Notes under the pieces: generated by a model
What the model saw: the letters and a program-made list of their open reading frames with translations, nothing else
Told to the model about the DNA's origin: nothing
Databases searched by the model: none
NCBI GenBank assembly: GCA_028673005.1
Contig: CM054115.1
Location: forward strand, 60,390,907-60,454,906
Direction: 5' to 3'
Length of the DNA: 64,000 nt
Origin: Tanypteryx hageni
Taxonomy: Eukaryota; Arthropoda; Insecta; Odonata; Petaluridae
Program-made: the position numbers and the translations under genes
Part shown: piece by piece, positions 49,228 through 60,449 of the stretch
How positions within the stretch are numbered: the first letter of the stretch is position 1
How the letters are laid out: every line of letters starts with the position of its first letter

Positions 49228-49260
49228 CACACACACACACACAACGCGCGCGCACACACG
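49228..49260. repeat. (CA)n-(CG)n-(CA)n microsatellite
   Basis: cacacacacaca passes into gcgcgcgc and back. It generates short frames on both strands that are not genes. Confidence 0.9.
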
Positions 49261-49667
49261 GTTCACGAAAATTCTCCTCGTCTGGCGCTCCTGTCTCAAC
49301 AAAAGTTGGAGACGGTGGTGCAATTTTGAGGCTTTTATTTTCGCCGTGGATCAAAACGACGCTCAGACGTTTGCAAATGAGCAACATATATTTTACTATT
49401 TATGTCGGAACCCGAATAATAGCAGTCAAAATAATCTAGAAAAAATATTCTTTATCAAAAACTAACAAGGTCTTCTTATAAAAAACTCCTCTTGGTGACT
49501 GAATGGTTTATTTTAAAATGGTTTTCCCGTAAATACTTTTACGCTTGAATATAAATTTATGATTAACTGTTTTGTCACCGGTAAGAGTTCCTGCGAATTT
49601 TTTATAGTTACCAAAATATTTGTTAACTATGATTTACAGTATGTAGTAGATACCGCATTCTCTAAAC

Positions 49668-49967
49668 CAGAGGTGGTCAAACCGCGACTCGCGAGCCGCA
49701 TGCGTCTCTTTTAATTTTGCATGTAACTCTTATTACATTTCCATTCAAAGGCGTGTCAACGTTTTTCACTAAAGATAAGAATGACGTACTGTGATTTGAG
49801 ACGTGTTGGGGATGTTTAAGGGACATCCTTTGTTCTGAATTGTTTCACATACAGGTTATGTTTTATTGATCGTAAATTTATTAGCACAGAATGAGTGTTA
49901 TGCGGCTCTCGAACTTGTGAATATTGTCGTATGCGGCTCTGAAGGTAAGCAACTATGGCCACCCCTG
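49668..49967. mobile_element. Non-autonomous hAT element of 300 bp
   Basis: The left end is CAGAGGTGGTCAAACCGC. The right end, reverse-complemented, is CAGGGGTGGCCATAG. Just inside, both ends carry gcggctc/gagccgcatgcg wording typical of this common hAT-derived group. The flanks are CTCTAAAC (49660-49667) and GTCTAAAC (49968-49975), an 8-bp duplication with one mismatch. There is no transposase. Confidence 0.88.
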
Positions 49968-49999
49968 GTCTAAACATATTGGCTTATAAACATTAATCG

Positions 50000-52480
50000 A
50001 CTGATAACAATGAATGGCAGCCATCCTTAAAGTAAGAGTTGTTTCTTGACAAATTAAAAGGGATCAAATGCATAGAAAGAGAAATTAAATTAAATTAAAA
50101 ATAAAAACATTTGAGCGAAATTCATTGGTTTTGTCGTTTATAATGAGATAGTAGAGTGCAAATGTAGAATTAATAGACAGTTTAAATTTTAAATGTTTCC
50201 TTAAGATTATAAATAAATAAATATATATTTATATTTATACATACACATACATACACACATACCACACAATCCAGCTGAATTATCATCCTCCAGTTGTAGC
50301 CATAAAATATATGCAACATATGCAATCAACAGAAATATGCGCTGAATTAATTTCTTTATCAACTGAAACAGTTATTCAAATTAATTCAACTAAAACCCCT
50401 CGGAATTTCAATCCTTCTTCGACTGAAGCCAGATTTTGTTAGGGAACATCAAAAATTGATTTTTTCCATGTACCGATGCGAAAACGAGGACAAAGGTATC
50501 AGGGTCTTAATGTCTAGAATTCGATCTATTTCTTCACGTCGGCAGAGGTCGTAAATACAATGATAGTGTTTTTCAATTTGCTTTCCACCGTTAGCCATCT
50601 CTGATTATTCGGCGTCAAAAATTTGGATTAGCTTCGGAGAATGGAAAATGCTCGCGATAAGACGTATGCAAATTGGACCTATGTTGCGGTACGTTTTTTG
50701 TGGCGTCCGCGATTACATTTTCACAAGAACACTAAACTACGTTTTATGGCTGCAATCTTAGTCAGCCACTCTTCTGTCACGCTTGTTATTAACTCTATTA
50801 TGTACTTGCGAATTACTTATACCCTGTTCCTTTTATTTTATTATTAATTTCTTGAACATGCTGATGGATTTTGTCGGAGCATTAGTAATGGTGTATGTGA
50901 TCGTATACATAATAAATTTTAATCGAAGTCAGTTTTACCGCCGTCGTTAATCTTTTAAGAAGGATATTATCAGAGCAATAAACTATTAGACATTTAATAA
51001 TAGCCTTGCTTCGTTAAAATATTCAAATATGCCGCGAATTTTGGCAAAAATTAGTTTTTATAAATACTAACACAAAACCCTCGGTTACTTGGCGAGAAAT
51101 TTCGGGAGCGTTATAAATTTTACATTTCTATAAGTGTGAACGCTGGCAATCAAAATAAAACTCCCAAATATATTTGCGAACAGAGAATAAAAGCGAATTT
51201 TATCATTGTTGAAAAAATTCTCTATAAACACTATTCTTGATCGTCGGTTGTCCATTCTGTTTTATTACTTTAAAGTTACTTAAACCACGCTCTTTTAACG
51301 ATGCTACATCAGAGCCTGAAAAAAGTGACCGCCGTGGTACAGACAGACACTCGGAGAGAAAATCCAGTTTTAACACGTTTTATTTAAAGAAAACGTGCTT
51401 ACGTGATCACTCTTGTCTGTCTGTGGACAATCAACTTTTTTTCAAGAGATATTTGGATTTTTTAATTAAATAGCTCTTATCAATCGATGAATTTCCCAAT
51501 GCTTGGATTTTCCACGCAGTTCATAGATTTTTCGCTAGAGGACATCAAATTTTAAAAATTCAAATTTTTGAAGCGGTATTATAAACAACCTATTGAAGCT
51601 AAATGAATAACGTTTTCGTGCATAGGAAGGTCTATGTAGTAAGGATCTACATTCTAGCGGTGCAGGTTGTCCCCTCCCCACATGGGATGGAAAATCAGAA
51701 CCCTGATAACTTTCACCTCTGACATTAGCCAGAGTAACCTACTTGTCTATAAATAGTATTGACTAGTATAATACATGAAATGGGAATTCAAATCAATTTT
51801 CTTCCATTACATATCTAATATACTTGAGGTCCCTGTTACGTTCAAACTATGAGGAAAATGCGCAATCCAGTTGCCTAGATTACGGCGACGGTAGTTCAGA
51901 AATAGAAGCACGATTTCCCTAATGCATCTCATTTCTGAAACCTCTAAAAAAGAAAAGATACTACCTTTTAAACCTGCGCACCAAGAAGTAGGTTTATGTC
52001 ATCATTTGGGAACACGCGATCTCTCTCTCTCTCTCTCTCTCATAGCCGTGCCTTTCATCATCTCCTGAGGCCTGTGTAATCTTTTTGATGTTCGCCGTGT
52101 TGCTGCAAAATTTTATTCTTAATTCAACGATATTTCTCAATTATTTAAATTGCTGTTTAACTTATACATAAAAATAAAATGATTAGCGGTATATTTATAC
52201 GAATTTTCATTATTCTTTTGATACAGAAAAAGTTTATCCTTGACAGTAAGCTTTAACTTTGAAATTTTAAGAACATTCTTTGTTGGAAATAATATAAACA
52301 AATTATAAAAATATTTTGTCGTATCGTACCCTGAAATATCCTAATAATGGCGGCTACTATTGTGTCCTTGTTACTACCAGAAAGTCGAGCAAAAGGTCTA
52401 GACGTCTTTCTCACGCACATTAACCGGAAAATTAACCCAACTTTCACTCAGCTTAGAGTCTAAATTTCGAATAACAACGA
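50000..52480. other. AT-rich DNA, no gene seen
   Basis: A 21-bp (CT)n run lies at 52021-52041 and a cataca-rich patch at about 50240-50270. Short frames have random composition. Confidence 0.45.
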
Positions 52481-52484
52481 CACA

Positions 52485-52830
52485 AGGTCGACGACCTTCT
52501 CCGCGTCATACTGTCAAGAGAGTGGCATTGTTGTGTGTAGTAGGGTGCGGTGAGATGAGTTGACGTCGTAGCTTTACTCTGACGTCACCGCGGGAACTCA
52601 ACCGCCACCCGAACCAAGCTACCCGCCTTGGCTCCCTTACCCACCTCACACCCCCTCCACTACCGTCATGCGACTAACCTTTCCCTTTTGAAATAAAAAT
52701 TCCGGATTCGACCCTTCAACTTCTAGTTGTCATTCCGACGTAACTCTTATGTATCTACTTGTCTTCCTTTGGTTGTCATTGAACCCGCCGATATGTCAAT
52801 AGATAGAGGGCACCGCTCTCCGCAGTCTCA
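52485..52830. promoter_or_regulatory. CpG-rich island with a TGACGTCA palindrome
   Basis: This is more GC- and CpG-rich than its surroundings and includes ctctgacgtcaccgcggg at about 52577, with a perfect TGACGTCA (cAMP-response-element type). The 12-mer gtgacgtcagag seen on its minus strand recurs on the plus strand near 57477. It may be a promoter or enhancer, or part of a repeat family shared with the 57.5-kb element. No transcript is evident. Confidence 0.3.
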
Positions 52831-53204
52831 CCACGCACGTGAACTATAATCCCTCTTTGATAATTCGCTGCCAATCAATTCCCGACGGATATTTGTTTTT
52901 GTTTCGAACTCTTTGCGGCTTCCTTGTGATTTTCCGCGCCACTCTGCTTGGGATACCCTGCTTATTAATCGACTTATTTTATAATCATTTTCTCAGGCAT
53001 GATAATTATAAATTACCGTGAATCTCGAAAATTCTCAACTCAGGAATCTAATTGTCCTTTTGTGCTTAAAATTTGTCCCTATGTTTCCTTTAAGATATAT
53101 ATATATATAAAATATCGCTTTATATCCTTATTGTTTTATTGACCTTGCCACTTGGTCTAGAGTCAAATTAATTACATTTTATCTTTATATATTAATACTC
53201 AATG

Positions 53205-53400
53205 CCTGTCCTGTCCGTCTGTCCGTTCGTCCCCCCTTTTATCTCTTGAACAGTTTGTCATAGAGAAGTGCTGTAAACGCCATTCTGTTTCTGCTAACTA
53301 GGAAACCCCGGGAAAGTCATTTTCGTTTACATATGTGTCTCCGATTCGACTCCGGGGGACGATTACATTTTCCCATATGTTTACACAGGAGTTTCGATTT
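53205..53400 (+). repeat. Dispersed repeat with TCTG-rich head, copy 2
   Basis: Diverged relative of 23014-23230: a ctgtccgtctgtccg head, a ttgaacag-type segment, then gattcgactccggggga. The order of parts matches copy 1 although base identity is modest. Confidence 0.45.
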
Positions 53401-53997
53401 TTCAAGGTGCAAGGTTTATTTCCTTCATTCATTAAAATACATAAATAGCGTCCGAATTTCTCTGTTTTTACTTTATTCGACGGCTAAAACTATAATATAG
53501 CTTATCCTTGCAATGTTTAGACGTTACACGGACGAATTTGTCAGAAACACGCGTTTCTTTTCGAAATTTTATAGCTTTTTCGTACACTTTCCTGGTGTTG
53601 CCAAGGCGACCCGAATTGTTGCCTCCGATTGAATTAGCGTCTATTTAGCCTACAAATAGACAAAAGAATTGTGTTATTCACTTCGCGCATCGAAATTATA
53701 GTTGTATCTATGTCAAATTTAATGTTGCAACGTTAATAACTGAAGATTATTATTATTCAGTAAACTGCGTGTGGGCTGTGGGCATTTTTAACGATGATGA
53801 TTTTAAATATGCATATTTCTGACTGAATTCGCAAAAGTTTTGCGAGTACCACTAGCAATAATAATAATGATACAGCATACTTTTAACTTACGCGTATGTG
53901 GCAATGCACGGTCACAAAAATGTGACTCATTTGCTCAACATAAATTTCAATTACGCTCGGTCGTAAATTATGACGTGAGAATGCTCGCGACCAAAAC

Positions 53998-54297
53998 CAG
54001 AGGTAGGCAACGTTTTTACTGTCGGATGCCACTCGCTTTAAATATCCATAATTGGCGACACTCCGCGCGTGCCACCTTTAAATTCAATTGGACCAAAACC
54101 ATTACGGAAAGTGTTTCTTTTATAATAAACATCCTGAATGTAATGCGGTATAACTACAATACAGATTACATTTGAAATAAAAGTAGAATTTATTCAAAAA
54201 TACAAATGTTTTGTAATTCTTTCTTGAAACATCGTGCCATGTAAAAGATCTTCGCGTGCCACCTTATGGCACGCGTGCCATTAATTGCCGATCCCTG
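53998..54297. mobile_element. Non-autonomous hAT-like element of 300 bp
   Basis: Left end CAGAGGTAGGCAACG; right end, reverse-complemented, CAGGGATCGGCAATT. The cgtgccac and ggcacgcgtgcc wording inside is typical of a common hAT-derived group. The 8-bp flanks (accaaaac and gccttcac) agree at only four positions, so the target duplication has decayed or an end is misplaced. Confidence 0.72.
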
Positions 54298-54372
54298 GCC
54301 TTCACAAACAGGTGATTAAGTCCATATTATAACGGGAAGTCACCTTTCTTCCTAAAAAATTTTTAACTGACC

Positions 54373-54443
54373 AGCTGTTCATTGCACTACCTCTCAGATA
54401 CCCATTGCGCGTAGGCAAGAGGGAATCAGCAGGTCGTAAAAAA
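54373..54443 (+). repeat. 71-bp dispersed repeat, copy 2
   Basis: Same orientation as 9527-9597, roughly 90% alike by hand count, again ending in an A run just after cagcaggtcgt. Confidence 0.7.
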
Positions 54444-54829
54444 AACAGGTGATTGCTTTCCGAGAGGCATTAAATTTGAGAAATGAGATTTTGCCCAGTA
54501 ACTAGGGACTACTATGTATATCGATTCTTATGCATTTAAAAATGCAGACCTGGGGTTAATTTCGTTAGTTTTTATAATTTACCTTCATATACTTATCCAA
54601 AATGATGTGCCATTTTATTTCAAAAATTACTATACATTAGGTTAAAAATTTCTACTTGCCCGACATCCTATAAAAGATCAAATGTCAGATTAAATTGTCA
54701 GAATTTTCTCATATTAAAATAAGCTGTCTCGCATATTGTAATTCAAACCACGCATTTTATTCGATATACGTATATGTGAACTCAAATAACAAATGCGTTG
54801 AGAGCACACAACTAAACTTTCCTCTCGAA

Positions 54830-55446
54830 AGTGTCTTCTCTTTGCATTCACTAACTTTTTTCTCTCCTCCATCTCCCCTTAAAATATCATTTGTGGACAT
54901 AGTTTTCTCCTCTCTCTGTCCCTCTTTCTCTTCTTCGTTTTCTCCTCCGCCTCATTTTCGCTCCTCTTTCTCACCCGTCTCGGTGTTTCAGTTGAACTCT
55001 CCTCTCGTCGCCCACCCATCCTCCCGCGATCACTCCCTTGGTGCCCAACAGTTTCCACTGCCATCCTTCCGAACGCCTCCTCGTCCTTTTCGAGATTTCC
55101 TCCTTCCCTCTACTCCCCGTATTCTCCCTCCTCCATCATTCCCCCCTTCTCTCATCCTTCGTCCAACCTCTTTTTTCCAACTTTCCCTCGCCGCCCTCTC
55201 TCGGATACCCTCCCCGAAATATACATATCCTTTCTGCCTGCCAGGTGCGTTTGCCTCCTAATCTTGAAATATCGCCCTGATGGGGGTTTTGGGGAATCGT
55301 TCCTTCTCGTCTCCTTAATCACGCGCCGTTTCTCAAAATCTCGAGACGCTGTTCCCTCTCTCCAAAAAAACCTCGCTCCTTCCACCACCTCCGCCTCCTT
55401 AGAAAAACCCTCTCTTTCGCACACACACGCCCGCGCGCGCACACAT
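54830..55446. repeat. Pyrimidine-rich block ending in a CA/CG microsatellite
   Basis: C/T-rich from about 54830 to 55240, then a mixed segment, then cacacacacgcccgcgcgcg at about 55420. The 188-codon plus frame is rich in Ser, Pro, Leu and Phe and is an artefact. Confidence 0.8.
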
Positions 55447-55499
55447 TTTCTAACGCCACCTGCCGGAGGAATGGAGAATTTCCGTGAAAAAGATGGCGG

Positions 55500-57470
55500 G
55501 CGATGAAGTATTTTTCTTCAGAAGACTCCGTCATATATAGAAGTAAAAAAAATATATGTTGGAGTATAGGCGTTGAGCTTTTAGGATACGACTCGGTTTT
55601 ATCGCGCCCAAATTGAGGTAAGGAGAAGTTCCCGAGCGAATTTTGGTAATGATAATAATATATACCAAAATATTTAATACCTTATTTTAGTAATCATATT
55701 ACATATTAAAACCTATGACCGCATACATGATATACTTGAGTTTTAGCTTGCTTGGATTCTGAACACAAATATATTTATTTGGGTCACACAAAATGCAAAA
55801 GTATTCAAATTAAACTACAAGAAAACACTCCAAGAAACATTGTTATTGACTTTAAGCATTATCACTTTTCCAGAATCATCATCAGGTTTTTATAACAAAA
55901 GACCAGTTGTGATTAGTTTGTTTCAAAAGGCCTCATCTCGATAACCCCGTCGTAAATTGATCGCAACATTTTTAAGGATACCGTTTATGAGTTAATCTCA
56001 GAGATATAGCACGTAACAAGAGGATCGCCTTAGTAAAATTAACTCTGAAATTCAATTACCCAGCAGCTTTGGAACCTTTTAATTTTAAAATTTCATTATT
56101 AAGGAGGATATATTATCAAATTTCCATTAAGATGTTATTAAACAGTTGCTGTAGAAATGTATAGAAATAGTCTCAAAACCTATTTATAGGTACGAGCCCC
56201 ATTTCCTGCCTTGACTTTGCAAATACATATTTGACGAAGGGGAGGATTAAAAGAAGATGAAAATTTTTACAAAGAAAAGTTTTCCCTCCGAACCCTTGGT
56301 ATATGGATAACTGAGCGATAAAGAGTGAGATGGAGAGAGAGAGAGAGAAAATGCCAGACACCCTCATCGCAATTTCTTATCAATCATCCCCTTCCACCCG
56401 GCTCGAAATGATTCGTCTCCTCGTAAACGAGGGCCGTAACCACGGAGTGAAATTTGTATTTATTAGTTCCGTACGTTCGATCGCTTTTTCCTGGTAATAC
56501 CTCACGAGCGCTAATAGAACAGGAGTAATAACGCGTCGATTTAAATGGGGAAGAGGGAATGAAGGGAAATGAAGAACCTCCCTCTTCCGTTTCACGGGAG
56601 CTCGATTCTTCAAGGCTCGGGTTTATGACTTCCTATTTTCCCCTTAGCCCGCATTCCCCCTCCTCGTCTGCTGCGCCTTCTCTTCTTCTCCCCATCTTGT
56701 TCTCTCGGCTTGTTCTCCCATTCGCGTAGGATGTGGGAAGAAATTTGCATCGAGCGCTTCTTTCAATTAGGTAATACTTGGAAAAATCGATTATTATAAC
56801 TCGTGTTTTCACGAAAATAATCTCGATAAATAATTTAGGACCATCATGTAATTTTCGTGACATGTGTGCTAGTCAACGATACAAATCCGAAGCTTAAAAT
56901 AAAATATTCCTTCGTCGTATCTGTTGTGAAATTTGTAAAGATCGATATCCATGAAAATGGAAACTAGTAAAATGTAAGAAAGATATACTAATGACTAATT
57001 GAGACAACAAAAAGACAAAAGGAACAAAAGACAGCAAACGAGGCAATCCTCTCCTGCTGCTCTAGATCCTTCTAGGCGCACTGCGTGCGACTTACTAGGT
57101 CCCTGGCGAAATTTTTCCCGCGAACGTGTGTGCGCTTCGTCTTTCCGTTTTATTTTATGCTCCTTCATAAAAATTGTCATAACTTCTTTTTATTTTTCAC
57201 TTTTACCCTCCTTATTTGGGAATCGTTAAACAGAAATTTCACCTAAGATTTGGAAAAGGAGTATTTTTCTAGCTTGAAACGTCGCCGTAGTTGTCCCCCT
57301 ATACCAGGGTAAAATATATATATCTGTAACTCAAATAATGTAAATATGTACATTTTCGAGGTATATGCATGCCTACTTGTTTGTTTCTATGCATATAAAG
57401 CTCGTGCGCTCTAAGTTGGCAGGTGGAGATGCGTGAGTGGGGAATGGAATGAATGGGAAGTAGAAGCTTT
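55500..57470. other. Mixed sequence without a supported gene
   Basis: Small G/A tracts occur near 56334-56350. The segment around 56395-56720 is more GC-rich. No exon with splice sites and no element ends were identified. Confidence 0.4.
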
Positions 57471-57487
57471 AAGGGGGAGTGACGTCA

Positions 57488-57684
57488 GAGCACCTGCGCA
57501 GTAGACGAATTTTGGTTCGGACGAGTCCATCATCCTTAGCGTACTTCCCTCCCTTTCCTATTACCCCTCCAGATTTTAAGTTCGCGCAGCCAATGCTCAC
57601 ACCTAAACACCACTTCCCCTAAAAGCGGTCCCGCCTCGAGGATGGACTCGTCCTACCGTAAAGGTGTCTACAGCGCACTGCCAA
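57488..57684. mobile_element. Imperfect inverted-repeat element (MITE-like)
   Basis: The left arm (tgcgcagtagacg... ggacgagtccatcatcc) and the reverse complement of the right arm (tgcgctgtagaca... ggacgagtccatcctcg) align over about 45 bp with mismatches in the middle. The shared ggacgagtccatc core is itself nearly palindromic. A TGACGTCA lies just outside the left arm. No target duplication was identified. Confidence 0.45.
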
Positions 57685-57689
57685 TTGGT

Positions 57690-59035
57690 ATACATATATA
57701 TAAACCGATTAGCATGTTGCAGTGAAACATTTTACAATTATTCATCCCATCCCTAGCCAATTGAGAGACAAATTATTATTACAACTAGCCAAAAAGAATC
57801 TCCCCTTCGCCAATTTGTTAAGTCTGTGCGACGTAATTAAGAATCGCCGGCATCTGCATGGACTACTCTAGACGACGCTCTGTACTAATGATGCAGATTC
57901 AACTCCTTTTCAATTAAGGTTTGCATTATTTTCGAATGACGTGCTTTGCAGTTTACCTAGGCCCGATACATTTTCCTAATGAGATATTCTACGGTCTCTC
58001 TGGCAAAATAGGGGTCCGCGCCGAAATTTAATAAGAAATAACCAGAATGCAATCACTCCGCCGAACTTGATTTGAACAAACAGTAGCGATTAATCACGTT
58101 TTCGCTCCTAGCTAACCACGTGCCACTCTTCATCAACGAAAGTAAACGTTTGAACGCGCGCAGCTAAACTCCTGAAAATCGTTTATTAACTTTTAAACGG
58201 CGTCCGTGCGCAGGTTTATTTATATTTTTCGGCGATCGGGGGCTACGTAATTCGTTCTAATAATCACGTGCTACTCGCCGAGTTTGGATTAACAGAAAAA
58301 AACTTTTTGCCCTCAAAATGTCGATGATATTTATATCACGTCGCGAAATTATAAATTCTCTCGATCGCCCGTGACGACCACTGATTCAGGAAACAAATTA
58401 CATTCAAATGCTCAGATTGCGGAGACAATCAAGTTGACTCAAAATTTGAAAGGAAAAATTAGAATCAGGATATGAAACGTTTTTTACGAATTTAATTAGG
58501 ATATTATTTCTAATTATAATGAAAGATCGTACGTGATTCTTACACGGCGAGAATATTTATCGTTTGCAAGGAAAACTGTGTTGTTATTATTCTCATGAGA
58601 TTTTGCATACCAAATTGGATTTAAATATTGGACAGCATTATGTGTTAATATAGGTACTATTTCATGATGTATTCAGATTAAAGTTAAGTCATAATGAGCG
58701 CATTCGTGTATTGTTTAGATGTGCTTCAACAGTATAAATATTAGCATTAGAAGCAACTGATGTACTTTCATCAGAATTGACAATAGTACTTTCAAGCTGT
58801 CATTTCAGAAGTTTTTATCTCATTTTCTAACACATAGAGTATTTTTATCTACGATGTTGCCGGTTTTTCATAATTATATTTCAATTGCTGTATACAATTA
58901 AGTTTTTTATATATCAAAAAAATACATTTTGTATTACATTTTCGACCGTACTTTGTGTTAAGTTGCCCAAAGCAAACGGTCTGAAAAATAATGTAATTGA
59001 CTTCAACCAGCGATAATAATCATAGACATATAACG
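57690..59035. other. AT-rich DNA with a CpG-containing part
   Basis: 57780-58400 has more CpG than average but no protein-like frame. 58440-59035 is AT-rich. Nothing else could be supported. Confidence 0.4.
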
Positions 59036-59039
59036 ATAT

Positions 59040-59200
59040 CAAAAGTAGAATACTCCTTTAGCCAAAACAACTAGAGGGCTGCAAACTCAATGCATTTCGC
59101 CCACAAGGTGGGCATCGTCAGGGGTAGAACCTGTTTCACCAGTGACTGGAAGCCAACTGCAGCCCTCTAGTTGTTTTGGCTAAGGAGTATTCTACTTTTG
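59040..59200. mobile_element. Short element with near-perfect 43-bp inverted ends
   Basis: Arms 59040-59083 and 59158-59200 are reverse complements of each other except for one extra T on the left. They contain gccaaaacaactagagggct. The 74-bp centre holds a hammerhead-like core on the minus strand. No target duplication was seen. Whether this is a MITE or a folded terminal repeat of a Penelope-like element is open. Confidence 0.85.
59095..59121 (-). ncRNA. Hammerhead-like core, incomplete
   Basis: The minus strand reads CTGACGA (59121-59115), one T, a six-pair hairpin GCCCAC-CTT-GTGGGC, then GAAA (59098-59095) and a palindromic ATGCAT. This is the same arrangement as the 8.5-kb motif, including the extra T. 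A matching stem I was not found around it, so self-cleavage is less likely here. Confidence 0.4.
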
Positions 59201-59739
59201 TTAGTTTTGGCCAAAGTTATTGAGCTACTATCAATTATATAACGATATAATTAACGTGTTTTGTAAGATTCGATGAATGTTAACAATGATCCATAGAATT
59301 TTTTATATAGGTTGATATTTTGAAGTAACATTTAGGTAAATCCAACGTCTTTACATATTTTAATGTTATTTCAAAATTTTCATCATCCCCACCCGCCAAC
59401 CTTGACGGAAAATCACACTAACAGATCAATATTTTCTCGCTGAAATTTTAAAAAGTCAAGATGAGATCATACCAGACTGATTACGAAATAATTTTTAGTG
59501 GAACTAAATAATGGTTAATGTGGATGCTTTCGTGAATCTTACTTAAAATATATGGCTGAATAACCTCTTTCAGTGAAGTTTTGACGCTAAAAAATTATTT
59601 ATCAATGATTTCCACTAATAAGATTCCTAGTGCCCTATGACGTGAACTCTAGAGTGCGGCACCCAGAAGCACTCGCTACTGCAAAAGTTTGCCCAGCACA
59701 GTTTTTATTCCATCTCCTTTACTGCAATGACGGAGTATG

Positions 59740-60420
59740 AAGTGGAGAAAGAGAGAGAGGGAAAAAGAGAGTGAGGGAGAGAACAAAATTGGAGTTAATT
59801 TGCTGGGACGGAGCAACAATATCGAATTTCCGTTTAATTCTTTCCACACTATACAAACATTTTCCTTTCCTTCATTACGTTCGTTCGATAACTAAAGCGC
59901 GATTCAGAATAAGAGCAAACTCTTACCCTTTTCGTGTATGAATTCTCTCTCTTTAATCATATTTTACTTATGGGAATTTGCCGAAGATCTGAAAGTGTAT
60001 ATGAAAGGATGGATAGGAAAGAGGTGAGCAAACGAGAAAGAGAAATTTAGAGAGATTATTTTTACGTTGAAACAGCTGAGGAGGAGTTCTGCAAAGCCGA
60101 AAAAGGAGAGAGAGAGAGGTTAGAAGATCGCGCCCCGCAGAGTTGAATTGAAAGAGAGGGAGTGAGAAAAGGAGTTAAACAAATGGAACTTTAGGATTAT
60201 CTTCGGGGCAAAGAGAGATCCAATGAGCGTGTATAATGGAAAGTGAGAGATGGAGAGAGTTTTAGTTAGAAATAAGAGAGGAAACGCGTATCTCTCGAGA
60301 AGAGACGGCGAAAGAGGAGTGAGGGAAGGGAGAGAGTGCGATGTGAAAAGGAGAAACAAATGAAGCGGAAAAGGCGAATTGATTTAACGGAAAAAGCGCC
60401 TTGAGGCGGGAGGGCTTCGC
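59740..60420. repeat. Purine-rich tract
   Basis: The plus strand is largely G/A, with gagagagaga runs at about 59745-59780 and again near 60105. The minus-strand Ser/Leu/Phe frames are artefacts. Confidence 0.8.
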
Positions 60421-60449
60421 GAGAAGTTTGGTTGGTGCCTTTCTTGTGT

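Noticed and set aside
53990..54305. An 8-bp target duplication for the 54-kb hAT-like element
   Set aside because: The flanks agree at only four of eight positions, so I do not claim it.
55865..55895. Another CTGATGATGA on the minus strand as a third hammerhead
   Set aside because: No stem II hairpin followed by GAAA; the core is incomplete.
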